Notes under the pieces: model-generated
Databases searched by the model: none
What the model was told of the DNA's origin: nothing
The model's input: the letters and a program-made list of their open reading frames with translations, nothing else
Position numbers and translations under genes: made by a program
Source: Deltaproteobacteria bacterium
Lineage (GTDB): Bacteria; Desulfobacterota_B; Binatia; UBA9968
Direction: 5' to 3'
Length of the DNA stretch: 23,443 nucleotides
Assembly: GCA_016193385.1 (NCBI GenBank)
Contig: JACPSF010000481.1
Location: 1-23,443 of the forward strand
Shown: piece after piece, positions 1-7,136 of the stretch
Layout: each line of letters begins with the position of its first letter
Position numbering within the stretch: the stretch's first letter is position 1

Positions 1-201
1 GGCTCTACTAAGTCTCACTTGGAGTGGCCTCCTTGTAGGGTGATTTGGTTGGTGTTGCAACTGCTTTATCCCCTACAATGGCAGGCCATTTCAAGTTTTA
101 AGGCCATTAGAAAAGAAAAATTTTTGTCGGATTAGGGCTAATTGCCGGTTCAATTCACGCCTTGGGATTAGCTCTGCTCCAACGAACACGTGGGGGTGCG
201 T
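1..201. other. Left-end stretch without a gene
   Basis: No coding sequence is apparent. It lies downstream of the minus-strand ATPase/DUF4276 pair and contains only small dyads: TTGTAGGG at 33-40 with CCCTACAA at 71-78, and AATGGC/GCCATT at 77-90. These could be transcript-end structures, but no convincing T-run follows on the minus strand. Confidence 0.4.
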
Positions 202-822
202 TTATTTTGACCCCTTCACAAGCCGCCGGAGACAACGCAAGCAGCGGTCAAGACTGTCCGACGACCTAGCGGCGACCGAGGGCCGCCATCCAGTTGCACC
301 GCCTAGTACAAACTCGACGAGCCGCGAAGTGTAAGCTGGCCCGACCATTCGACCGCTCCCTGGTCGCGGGACCATATCCTCACGGATTTCTCGCCGCCGC
401 GAAATTCTTGCAAGTTCGACCATGGTGTGTTTGGGGTCATCCACGGCTTCAGGGTTGAGCGGGACCTGAGAGGCATCCAGATTGAAGAAGCGGGCAAGAC
501 GCTCCCGATCCGCGAGCAACCACGCTTCTACTTCCCGCACTGCAACTCGGAAACACATGTAGGGTGCCGGGTTGGGCAACCAGGATACCTGTAAGGGCGG
601 CGCGCACTCCGCATCGTGATTCAGATCCACCAAAACAACCCACGGGGACAGACGCGCTGCTTGGTTATATCCACGAAGTCGCTGTCGAAGATGTGCCTTG
701 CCGTTCCTGCCATGAACCGGGCCAGGCTTAGCCCCAACGTGTTCAACGAGACGTCGCGCCACCGCTTCATCCAGGTCCCCCTCCACAGCTCCGGTAATAA
801 CAACAAGATTCAGGCCTGGCAT
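202..822 (-). CDS. DUF4276-family (Toprim-like) protein, partner of the upstream ATPase
   Basis: This 206-residue protein matches the DUF4276 pattern. An early acidic motif (E14-G-D-x-D18) follows the first beta strand, a DxxxD motif (D66, D70) follows a second hydrophobic strand, an R-E-V-E-A-W stretch lies near the middle, and the C-terminal part has YTSRLVEF and WRPSVAARSSDSL. The E and DxD arrangement is what Toprim nuclease/primase folds use to bind Mg2+. The start lies 3 nt after the stop of the ATPase gene, so the two are almost certainly co-translated. ATPase plus Toprim-like pairs (OLD nucleases, PARIS, AbiL-type) act in phage defence. A nuclease role here is inferred from that context and not shown by the sequence alone. 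Confidence 0.75.
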   Translation of the reverse strand: MPGLNLVVITGAVEGDLDEAVARRLVEHVGAKPGPVHGRNGKAHLRQRLRGYNQAARLSPWVVLVDLNHDAECAPPLQVSWLPNPAPYMCFRVAVREVEAWLLADRERLARFFNLDASQVPLNPEAVDDPKHTMVELARISRRREIREDMVPRPGSGRMVGPAYTSRLVEFVLGGATGWRPSVAARSSDSLDRCLRCLRRLVKGSK

Positions 823-825
823 TCA

Positions 826-1986
826 TCAGTCCCCAAAAAGGGTTAATTGCTCAGCTCTCTGTGGCCGGGTTCGAGGTATAACTGCTTCGGCAAGATTCAA
901 ACCACCTTGGAGAAGCTCCCTGACCTCAGCATAGCTGCTTGCTGGCTGCACAGACGTCCCTTCAGTCCTGGGCTCCAGGAGAAGCACTTCATCAAGACCG
1001 ATCCCATCGTCTCGCAACAGATCAGTCGAATGTGTGCTAATGAATATTTGCCGGCCAGAGCGACGCTGGATACGCGCAAACATCTGAGGAATAAATCTAA
1101 CCACGTCTGGGTGGAGGGAGAGTTCGGGCTCCTCAAGGAGTAATGGTCCGCTTCCGGCCAGGCTAGCCCAAAGCAGACCCATTAGCCTGAGCGTACCGTC
1201 CGAGAAGCGCTCCTCAGTCTGCCATGCTCCCTGGGGGCGCCAGTGTTCGTACTTACCACGCAGATGTGGGGTGCCCCGCACATCTCTCCATAATTCGAGC
1301 TCATTCAGCTGCGGCACCGCTACCCGTAAGGCATCACGGATGCGCCGCAGCCAAGCATTTCGAGTCTTCTCAGCCGTGCGGGCAAGCTGCTCCAGAAAGT
1401 CCCCACCGAATGGGTCGTCCCTCCGGCCAACCGAGCGATCCGGGTCCCGGACTAATTGGGGAACGATGTGGAGATAACGAACCGACGCAAAAAAGTCAGC
1501 CACCTCACGAAAATCCTGATTCACATTCACCTGTTCGAGGTACGTTTGAGTCAAACGCTGAGGGTCCCGTTGGTCTTGGTCTATTGGGCGACTCAGGAGT
1601 TCGCTTCCTTGTCTTGAGACTTGCTCCTTCTTAATCACTGGTCGTTGCCGCTTGTCCTGGGTGAAGCGAAGCTCGTACTGCCATGCTGATAGGTCTTCCT
1701 CGCCACCGATGCCCACGCGCACCACGAGGTCGGAATAACGGCGAGCTGCCAAACAGCGAAGGCTAGATACTCCGCCCCGTCTACGGACTGCTTCTTGAAA
1801 ACCCCCGCCCACGGAGACTATGTCGTGAAGGAAGCGAAAAACATCCAGAAAGTTCGACTTGCCAGAAGCGTTGGGCCCGACCAGAAAGACGCGACGTTGG
1901 AGGTCCACTTCTACCAGGGCAAAGTTTCGCCAATTTTCCAGATGGATAGATGTAAACCGAAGTGCCCTGCTCCCAGTTTCTCTCAA
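826..1986 (-). CDS. AAA/ABC-type ATPase, OLD/RecF-like, putative phage-defence ATPase
   Basis: This 386-residue protein opens with the typical SMC/RecF-like strand (FTSIHLENWRNF, from residue 11). It has Walker A GPNASGKS at 37-44, Walker B LLLEE at 282-286 followed by PELSLHP, and a switch histidine in STHSTDLL at 317-323. That order matches AAA_21/OLD-type ATPases without a fused Toprim domain; the Toprim-like part is the separate gene immediately downstream. The start is taken as TTG, because the frame is closed by a stop shortly upstream and no ATG or GTG precedes the conserved N-terminal strand. It likely senses DNA ends or phage components and controls the partner, by analogy with split OLD systems. 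This is inference. Confidence 0.8.
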   Translation of the reverse strand: MRETGSRALRFTSIHLENWRNFALVEVDLQRRVFLVGPNASGKSNFLDVFRFLHDIVSVGGGFQEAVRRRGGVSSLRCLAARRYSDLVVRVGIGGEEDLSAWQYELRFTQDKRQRPVIKKEQVSRQGSELLSRPIDQDQRDPQRLTQTYLEQVNVNQDFREVADFFASVRYLHIVPQLVRDPDRSVGRRDDPFGGDFLEQLARTAEKTRNAWLRRIRDALRVAVPQLNELELWRDVRGTPHLRGKYEHWRPQGAWQTEERFSDGTLRLMGLLWASLAGSGPLLLEEPELSLHPDVVRFIPQMFARIQRRSGRQIFISTHSTDLLRDDGIGLDEVLLLEPRTEGTSVQPASSYAEVRELLQGGLNLAEAVIPRTRPQRAEQLTLFGD

Positions 1987-2025
1987 AATAGTGCTCGAAC
2001 TTCTCGGATCCTGAAAGAGGTAACC

Positions 2026-2346
2026 TCAGGAGATTTTAGCCCCTGGCATCACCGGTTTTTCCGGGGTTAATACCACGATGCGATTGCCATCGCTGGCAGC
2101 GAGAAGCATGCCCTGGCTCTCCACACCCCTGAGTTTGGCTGTCTCCAGATTCGCCACGACCACGATCTGCCTACCCACGAGCTCCGCGGCTTCATAATGC
2201 CCCTTGATCCCGGCGACGATCTGGCGCTCTTCCGAACCTAAATCCACTCGCAGGACCAAGAGCTTGTCGGCATTGGGATGAGGCCCGGCGCTCTTCACGG
2301 TTCCGACCCGCAGATCCATTTTTCTAAACTCATCAATCGTGATCAT
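2026..2346 (-). CDS. Stand-alone tRNA-binding domain protein (MetG C-terminal / Trbp111 / CsaA-like)
   Basis: The 106 residues form a single OB-fold EMAP/Trbp111 tRNA-binding domain: IDEFRKMDLRVGTV, then HPNADKLLVLRVDLG, then QIVAGI, then IVVVANLETAKLRGVESQGMLLAA. The same domain is appended to the C-terminus of many methionyl-tRNA synthetases, where it dimerises and binds tRNA; alone it resembles Aquifex Trbp111 or CsaA. The chosen ATG has AAGGGG about 9 nt upstream, and the domain begins right at this start, so a longer reading frame upstream was not used. The gene ends 39 nt before the ATPase start on the same strand, so cotranscription is possible but functionally unexplained. Confidence 0.85.
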   Translation of the reverse strand: MITIDEFRKMDLRVGTVKSAGPHPNADKLLVLRVDLGSEERQIVAGIKGHYEAAELVGRQIVVVANLETAKLRGVESQGMLLAASDGNRIVVLTPEKPVMPGAKIS

Positions 2347-2514
2347 CCTCAAGAACCCCTTCTCGTAAGCCCTACTTCGACGAAGATAGCAGATGCGCAC
2401 AGCCAAAGGAAGAATCACATGAGAAGTGCAACTTGAGGGCGAGCCCTGATCTCCTCTGAGCAGTAAGACCTTCCTCGAATTGATGCAAGAAACACAAAAA
2501 AACCAGCGACCCTC

Positions 2515-2577
2515 TTGACAAGGGTTGCAGAAGTGGATAGTAACGATAATAATTACTGCTAAAAAGGAGGGGTTTTT
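2515..2577 (+). promoter_or_regulatory. Rubrerythrin promoter with Fur/PerR-like operator and strong RBS
   Basis: A consensus -35 TTGACA lies at 2515-2520. A weak -10 candidate (TAGTAA, 2538-2543, 17-nt spacing) overlaps a 19-bp imperfect palindrome at 2539-2557, AGTAACGATAATAATTACT. That palindrome agrees with the Fur consensus GATAATGATAATCATTATC at 13 of 19 positions and has perfect 5-bp outer arms. A strong Shine-Dalgarno AAGGAGG (2564-2570) precedes the ATG by 7 nt. A PerR-type gene closes the operon, so peroxide-responsive autoregulation is the natural reading. Confidence 0.6.
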
Positions 2578-3027
2578 ATGGCTAAAAATTTAAAGGGGAC
2601 AAAAAGTGAAGACAACCTCAAGGCTGCCTTCGCCGGTGAATCCCAGGCGAACCGCCGTTATCTCTACTTCGCTCGCGTCGCTGACATCGAGGGGTATCCG
2701 GATATTGGCGGGCTCTTCCGTGACACCTCGGAGGCAGAGACGGGCCATGCCTTCGGCCATCTCGATTTCCTGAAAGAAGTGGGAGATCCCGTAACGGGCG
2801 TGCCTATCGGCAGCACGGATAAAAATCTCAAATCAGCCATCGAGGGGGAGACCTACGAATACACGGAGATGTATCCGGGCATGGCCAAGACGGCACGACA
2901 AGAAGGGTTGCAAGAATTAGCCGAATGGTTTGAAACCCTGGCCAAAGCGGAGAAGTCGCATGCCGGAAGGTTCACCAAAGGGCTTGAAAAAATTGCCGGG
3001 AAGGAACCGGCCGACGCTGCAAGCTAA
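2578..3027 (+). CDS. Rubrerythrin-like diiron peroxidase lacking the rubredoxin domain
   Basis: The 149-residue protein is a four-helix ferritin-like domain. The diiron ligand pattern of rubrerythrin is present: E21 ([10 protein letters not shown]), E54 and H57 ([10 protein letters not shown]), E91 and E94 ([11 protein letters not shown]), E125 and H128 ([10 protein letters not shown]). The usual C-terminal CxxCG rubredoxin domain is absent; the protein ends soon after helix 4. Rubrerythrins reduce hydrogen peroxide in the cytoplasm. Without its own rubredoxin this one must take electrons from another donor, possibly the Fe-S protein encoded next. It leads the operon with Fe-S oxidoreductase, DUF3501 and perR genes. 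Confidence 0.9.
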   Translation: MAKNLKGTKSEDNLKAAFAGESQANRRYLYFARVADIEGYPDIGGLFRDTSEAETGHAFGHLDFLKEVGDPVTGVPIGSTDKNLKSAIEGETYEYTEMYPGMAKTARQEGLQELAEWFETLAKAEKSHAGRFTKGLEKIAGKEPADAAS

Positions 3028-3039
3028 CCTCATTCTACC

Positions 3040-3073
3040 CTGTTAGGGCTGGGAGACCTCCCAGCCCTAACAG
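3040..3073 (+). other. Perfect 16-bp hairpin between the rubrerythrin and Fe-S oxidoreductase genes
   Basis: Arms 3040-3055 and 3058-3073 are perfectly complementary, separated by 2 nt. The structure starts 12 nt after the rubrerythrin stop and ends 12 nt before the next start codon. No T-run follows, so it is not a standard intrinsic terminator. It is more likely a processing, stabilising or attenuating structure that sets more rubrerythrin than downstream product. Confidence 0.7.
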
Positions 3074-3085
3074 CAGCGCTGCCTC

Positions 3086-4363
3086 ATGGCCTTTGAGTTG
3101 GACAGCAATACTTTTTGGGATCAGGCTCACGCCGAGCGCGAGCTCAAGCGGGTTTTCGATATCTGCAATGGATGCCGCCGCTGCTATAACCTTTGCCCGT
3201 CGTTCAACGATCTTTTCGCTCGCCTGGATGTCGAGTCAGTGGACGGCGACGCGGAGAAGCTCGCCGGGACCGACCTGAGAAGCGTCACGGACCTTTGCTA
3301 TCAATGCAAGCTCTGCTTCAACCACTGTCCTTACACGCCCCCGCACCGCTGGGAAGTGGACTTTCCACGCTTGATGTTGAGGTCCAAGGCGGTCCAGGTG
3401 CGACGGGAGGGCCAGCCCCTGCACGACCGCATGCTGGGCAAAGTGGAGCTGATGGGACGGATCGGAACCGTCTTTGCTCCGCTGTCGAACTGGGCAATCC
3501 GCCACCCGCCCTGCCGGTGGCTCCTGGAGAAGATTTGCGGCATCCACCGCGAGCGGCTGCTCCCCGAATACGCGTCGGAAACCTTTCGCCGGTGGTTCGA
3601 TAGACGCTCACGTGCCGAACTGCCTCGAGGAGATAAAAAGATCGCCCTGTTCTACACCTGCAGCGTGAATTTCAACGACCTGGAGGTGGGCAAGGCATGC
3701 ATCCGGGTGATCGAGAAAAATGGCGTCCGCGTGGCCTGCCCGGAGCAGCGCTGCTGCGGCATGCCGTTTCTTGACGGCGGAGACCTCGACGCCACCCGAG
3801 CCAATGCCCGAGCAAACATCGAATCACTCTACCCTCTGGTCCGAGAAGGCTACGACGTCGTGGTTCCCGGTCCGACTTGCAGCTACATGCTCAAGCGGGA
3901 ATATCCGGCGCTCCTCGACGGGCAACAAGTCCGGACCGTGGCCAGCCGGACATTCGACGTGTGCGAATATCTCATGGGTCTTCACAGCGAGGGCAAGCTT
4001 GACACCAGCTTCGTTCGCGGCCTTGGACGCGTCGCCTACCAGATTCCGTGCCACCTGAGGGCGCAAAACATCGGCTACAAATCGCGCGACCTCATGCAGC
4101 TCATCCCCGATACCAGCGTGCGTCTGATAGAGAAATGTTCGGCGATCGACGGCACCTGGGGGCTCAAGCGGCAATATTACGATCTCTCGCGGAAGGTGGC
4201 CGAGCCGCTCCTGCGCGAAGTGCAGGAGAGCCAGCCCGATCTTACCGTATCGGACTGCCCCTTAGCGGGGCTGCAGATTCGGGAAGGAACCGGAAAGCGA
4301 ACTCTCCATCCCGTTCAGGTGTTGGCGATCGCCTACGGCTTGGAAGAGAGCCCCGCAAAATGA
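3086..4363 (+). CDS. Fe-S oxidoreductase with two [4Fe-4S] motifs and CCG domains (HdrD/GlpC-like)
   Basis: This 425-residue soluble protein has two N-terminal ferredoxin-type motifs (C27/C30/C33/C37-P and C71/C74/C77/C81-P). Two CCG-type domains follow: a full C223-C224-G with C192 and C265, and a degenerate one around C322-H323, C351 and C391-P. This is the architecture of GlpC, HdrD and LutA-type electron carriers. In this rubrerythrin-DUF3501-PerR neighbourhood it probably passes electrons to the peroxide-reducing rubrerythrin, but the donor and acceptor cannot be read from sequence. The RBS is weak, and the start lies just after the 16-bp hairpin. The stop overlaps the next start as ATGA, indicating translational coupling. 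Confidence 0.85.
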   Translation: MAFELDSNTFWDQAHAERELKRVFDICNGCRRCYNLCPSFNDLFARLDVESVDGDAEKLAGTDLRSVTDLCYQCKLCFNHCPYTPPHRWEVDFPRLMLRSKAVQVRREGQPLHDRMLGKVELMGRIGTVFAPLSNWAIRHPPCRWLLEKICGIHRERLLPEYASETFRRWFDRRSRAELPRGDKKIALFYTCSVNFNDLEVGKACIRVIEKNGVRVACPEQRCCGMPFLDGGDLDATRANARANIESLYPLVREGYDVVVPGPTCSYMLKREYPALLDGQQVRTVASRTFDVCEYLMGLHSEGKLDTSFVRGLGRVAYQIPCHLRAQNIGYKSRDLMQLIPDTSVRLIEKCSAIDGTWGLKRQYYDLSRKVAEPLLREVQESQPDLTVSDCPLAGLQIREGTGKRTLHPVQVLAIAYGLEESPAK

Positions 4364-4938
4364 AAAAAGTCACGCTGGAAGACATTCGGGGTCTCACGGC
4401 CTACGAAAAGGTACGCGAGGAATTCCGCCGCGGTATCATCGAGCTAAAGAAAACCCGGCGGCTCGCCGTTGGGGATAAAGTGTCGCTCCTGTTCGAAAAT
4501 CGGGATACTGTCATTTTCCAGATCCAAGAGATGCTCAGGGCGGAAAGGATTACGGATCTGGATAAGATCCGCGAAGAGATCGAGGTCTACAACGGCTTGA
4601 TCTCCGGTCCAGACGAACTCAGCGCCACGCTCTTTTTAGAAATCGAAAATCAGAACCGAATCCGCGAGGAGCTGCTTAAATTTCTCGGCATCGACGAAGT
4701 TGTCTACCTCAATTTCGGCAACTGTTCCATTCATGCCCGCTTTGAACCCGGCCACAGCAAAGAAGATAAAATCGCCGCGGTACAGTACGTGCGGTTCCCC
4801 TTCAACCAGCAAGAGCTCCGGGTCTTCGTCCGGGGGGAAGAGACTGCGAAGATGATCATCGATCACCCGAACTACAAGGCCCAGGCAACCCTCGGCGCGG
4901 AGATGAGGAAAGCTTTGATCGAGGACCTGACGGCCTAG
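4360..4938 (+). CDS. DUF3501 family protein
   Basis: The 192-residue product begins MKKVTLEDIRGL and has the family's conserved features: YEKVREEFRRGIIELKKTRR, the FENRDTVIFQIQEMLR block at roughly residues 47-62, an EIEVYNGLISGP block, and LSATLFLEIEN. No catalytic motif is recognisable, and the family has no proven function. It is repeatedly found between a rubrerythrin/Fe-S oxidoreductase pair and a Fur-family regulator, which suggests a role in peroxide or iron stress. A longer frame opening far upstream inside the Fe-S gene was rejected; the ATG in the ATGA overlap with the preceding stop fits both coupling and the family's N-terminus. Confidence 0.85.
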   Translation: MKKVTLEDIRGLTAYEKVREEFRRGIIELKKTRRLAVGDKVSLLFENRDTVIFQIQEMLRAERITDLDKIREEIEVYNGLISGPDELSATLFLEIENQNRIREELLKFLGIDEVVYLNFGNCSIHARFEPGHSKEDKIAAVQYVRFPFNQQELRVFVRGEETAKMIIDHPNYKAQATLGAEMRKALIEDLTA

Positions 4939-4948
4939 AGGGATCTCG

Positions 4949-5332
4949 ATGGAAAAAGCGCGCCGGAATACCCGCCAGCTCGAAGTCATCTTGGATGCCA
5001 TCAGGAATGAGACCTCCCACCCGACAGCCGACCAGATTTATGAGAAAGTCCGGGAGATTATTCCAAAAATCAGTTTGGGCACCGTCTACCGCAACCTGCA
5101 GAAGCTTGTCGCCGACGGCGAGTTGCAGGTGTTAACCCTCGGCCGCACGCAACATTTCGATCCGCTCGTTCGGAACCACCACCATTTTATTTGCCAAAAG
5201 TGTAAGACGGTCTACGATGTATTTCTCGACTCGAAGGCGGATTCTCTTCCGTCCTTTTTTACCGAGGAAGGATTCACGGTAACCTCCCATCAGTTGGCCC
5301 TGTACGGCACCTGCAAGAACTGCTCGGCCTAA
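4949..5332 (+). CDS. perR: Fur-family repressor of PerR type
   Basis: This 127-residue protein has a winged-helix DNA-binding half (TADQIYEKVRE, then ISLGTVYRNLQKLVADGE, residues 26-58). The dimerisation half has a structural zinc site from C82-x2-C85 and C122-x2-C125. The regulatory metal ligands of Bacillus PerR (H37, D85, H91, H93, D104) align with H24, D71, H77, H79 and D90. Aspartate at the second position is the usual PerR rather than Fur signature. Iron-bound PerR is inactivated by peroxide through histidine oxidation. The gene ends the rubrerythrin operon and probably represses it through the palindrome at 2539-2557. PerR rather than Fur is well supported by these residues but is unproven. 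Confidence 0.85.
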   Translation: MEKARRNTRQLEVILDAIRNETSHPTADQIYEKVREIIPKISLGTVYRNLQKLVADGELQVLTLGRTQHFDPLVRNHHHFICQKCKTVYDVFLDSKADSLPSFFTEEGFTVTSHQLALYGTCKNCSA

Positions 5333-5365
5333 ATTTCCTCCGATGGCATCGCTGACTCCCCGCCC

Positions 5366-5394
5366 GCCGGGACAGTCCGCCCGGCAAATTTTTC
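5366..5394 (+). terminator. Putative intrinsic terminator after perR
   Basis: A GCCGGG/CCCGGC stem (5366-5371 and 5380-5385) with an 8-nt loop is followed by AAATTTTTC. The stem is short but GC-only, and it sits 33 nt after the perR stop, which would end the peroxide operon there. Confidence 0.5.
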
Positions 5395-5449
5395 TCCCTT
5401 GTCAAGCCCGATAGCCGGATATAGACTCGGGCTGGTCCGGGGGCTACAA

Positions 5450-6010
5450 ATGGAAGACGTTTATCTTCCTCCCGACTCCCAGAAAAGGCTCATCCAACTA
5501 TCCCGCAACGCTCTGGAGGGCTTCGTGCGCCGGGATGGGATAGAGACTTGCCCGGTCGACGACCCTCACCTTCACACGTCGCAATTCGGCGCCTTCATCA
5601 GCCTGCATAAGGGCGAGGAGTTGAGAGGCTGCATCGGAACCTGTTTCCCCACACGCCGCCTCTACGAAACCGTCATCGAAATGACCGAGGCGGCAGCCTC
5701 GCACGATCACCGCGTCCCGCCGATCTATGTCAGTGAGCTGCCGCAAATTCATATCGATATCTCGGTCCTGTCTCCCTTGCATCCGGTCGATGACCCACTC
5801 ACCTTGAAGGTGGGCAAACACGGCCTTCACGTGGCGCGAGACGATAACTGCGGTGTCCTGCTTCCTCAGGTGGCCACCCAATATGCATGGGACCTGAAGA
5901 CCTTTCTGGAGCAGGCCTGCCTCAAGGCGGGGCTGCCCAAAGCCGCATGGAGATGGCCGGAAACCAAGGTGTCAAGTTTCAGCGCCTTGATCATCGAGGA
6001 GGGGAAATGA
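5450..6010 (+). CDS. AMMECR1-domain protein (AmmeMemoRadiSam system protein A)
   Basis: The 186 residues form an AMMECR1 domain with the hallmark LRGCIGT at 58-64, a GAFISLHK strand before it and ISVLSPLHPVDDP after it. The catalytic role is unknown. In bacteria and archaea the domain often travels with Memo-like and radical-SAM proteins, neither of which is seen in this window. The ATG at 5450 follows GGGGG by a few bases and matches the family N-terminus; the frame also allows a TTG at 5399 with 17 extra residues. The stop overlaps the next gene's start (ATGA), so the two are coupled. Confidence 0.85.
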   Translation: MEDVYLPPDSQKRLIQLSRNALEGFVRRDGIETCPVDDPHLHTSQFGAFISLHKGEELRGCIGTCFPTRRLYETVIEMTEAAASHDHRVPPIYVSELPQIHIDISVLSPLHPVDDPLTLKVGKHGLHVARDDNCGVLLPQVATQYAWDLKTFLEQACLKAGLPKAAWRWPETKVSSFSALIIEEGK

Positions 6011-6822
6011 AACGACGTGGCTTCCTGGGGTTTTTGGCAGGATCCTTTCTGCTGCCGCTCGGCCGCACGGTCCATGCCATTTGCAATCCCTCGCTGGCGC
6101 GGCTGTTGGGCGAGAGACGCGATCTGGCGCAGGTCCGTGCCGGAAAGGGGCCTCGCTTGGGCCAGTATTTTGTCCAATGGTTTGGCCATTCGAGCTTTCT
6201 CATCCATTCGGGCAGCCAAACGAAAGTGGTCACGGATCCCAATTTGAATGTGACCCCCGGGATCGCAGCCGACGCGGTGACCGTGAGCAACGACCATTTC
6301 ACCCACAACAACGTCGGCGCCGTCTCCGGCAACCCTCTGATCTTGAGAGGGATCACGCTGCGGCAGACCTGGAACCCCATACGAACCAGCGTGAAGGACA
6401 TCGCCATCGTCAACATCCCGAGCCAGCGCGGGTTGGGATGGGGTGGCGTAGCCAATTCGATCTTCATTTACGAGATGGGCAGCCTGTGCCTTGCCCACCT
6501 GGGCAATATCGGGCATCTGTTGAGTCCTGAACAAGAAAAGGTTCTCCAAAGGGTTGACGTCATGATGACCCCCATCGATGCGATGACCAATCTGGGCTTT
6601 GAGGATCTGCTGCGGGTGATCGAGCAGGTCAGACCCCCGATCGTGATACCGATGCATTACGATGACCCGCGCCAGGCCGAGTTGTTTGCCAGGTTCGTAG
6701 ATGGGCGGTATCCGGTACGCCGCATTCAGGGCTCGCAACTCGTCTTGAGCCGCGCCAGGCTTCCTAAATCGACCGAGATCTTGATCCTCACCCACCCTCG
6801 CCCGGCCCTTCTCCGGGAGTAA
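6007..6822 (+). CDS. Tat-exported metallo-beta-lactamase-fold protein with a degenerate metal site
   Basis: The 271-residue product starts MKRRGFLGFLAGSFLLPLG, a twin-arginine-type signal ending near A24. The mature part resembles the UlaG/MBL-fold group: GHSSFLIHSGSQTKVVTDPNL, a motif at 94-102, GVANSIFIYE, HLGNIGH at 164-170 and IPMHYDD at 214-220. Key metal ligands are altered. The HxHxDH motif reads N95-x-H97-x-T99-H100, and the usual HLGDLGH aspartate is N167. It may bind one metal, use other ligands, or be a non-catalytic binder. It has a good GAGGAGGGG ribosome site and is translationally coupled to the AMMECR1 gene. Its substrate is unknown. The mobile element is inserted about 20 bp after its stop. 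Confidence 0.75.
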   Translation: MKRRGFLGFLAGSFLLPLGRTVHAICNPSLARLLGERRDLAQVRAGKGPRLGQYFVQWFGHSSFLIHSGSQTKVVTDPNLNVTPGIAADAVTVSNDHFTHNNVGAVSGNPLILRGITLRQTWNPIRTSVKDIAIVNIPSQRGLGWGGVANSIFIYEMGSLCLAHLGNIGHLLSPEQEKVLQRVDVMMTPIDAMTNLGFEDLLRVIEQVRPPIVIPMHYDDPRQAELFARFVDGRYPVRRIQGSQLVLSRARLPKSTEILILTHPRPALLRE

Positions 6823-6843
6823 ACGGGAGGGGCTGCGGCGCCG

Positions 6844-6851
6844 ATTTTTCC
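6844..6851. repeat. Target-site duplication, left copy (ATTTTTCC)
   Basis: These 8 bp directly abut the left terminal inverted repeat and are repeated exactly at 9415-9422, directly abutting the right one. An 8-bp duplication fits DDE transposition by IS1/IS1595-type enzymes. Confidence 0.9.
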
Positions 6852-6868
6852 GGCGGTGTCCTAATTTG
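6852..6868 (+). repeat. Left terminal inverted repeat of the element
   Basis: GGCGGTGTCCTAATTTG is the exact reverse complement of 9398-9414. The TAG stop codon of the minus-strand gene ending at 6861 lies within it. Just inside, an 11-of-12-bp dyad (ATTTGGAATAAG with CTTGTTCCAAAT) spans about 6864-6898. Confidence 0.92.
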
Positions 6869-7124
6869 GAATAAGTTTTATGCGTTCCTTGTTCCAAATC
6901 TGCTCGCATCTTTCGTGGAACGAAATCTTCTCACGTGAAGGTCTTGTATATGTGTGATGAGGATTGGCGCCATCACAAGCAGAACATTGGTTACCGCCCA
7001 TGCTAATCGAGCCCAAGTCACCAAGTTGACCTGATTCACGCGGAAGTCGAGTAGGTAAATGTCTAGGCAACTTACCATCTTTCAATCGCTCAATAATTTT
7101 AGACCTAATTTCCGCATCGGTCAT
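6861..7124 (-). CDS. Small CxxC/HxxC putative zinc-binding protein, transposon cargo
   Basis: The 87-residue product has a helical N-terminus (MTDAEIRSKIIERLKDGKLP). A putative metal site follows: C47-x2-C50, then H70-x2-C73 in FHERCEQIWNKER. This layout resembles widespread small uncharacterised bacterial proteins with a Cys4/Cys3His finger, but I do not know a function. The start has a clear AAAGGAGA ribosome site. It follows the 100-residue gene by 12 nt, so it belongs to the transposase transcript. Its stop codon, TAG, lies inside the terminal inverted repeat. Confidence 0.65.
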   Translation of the reverse strand: MTDAEIRSKIIERLKDGKLPRHLPTRLPRESGQLGDLGSISMGGNQCSACDGANPHHTYTRPSREKISFHERCEQIWNKERIKLIPN

Positions 7125-7136
7125 AAGTATCTCCTT

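Noticed and set aside
3040..3073. Intrinsic terminator after rubrerythrin
   Set aside because: The stem is excellent but no T-run follows, and the downstream genes are part of the same conserved operon.
4048..4359. N-terminal extension of the DUF3501 gene
   Set aside because: It is the shadow frame of the Fe-S oxidoreductase gene; the coupled ATG at 4360 matches the family start.
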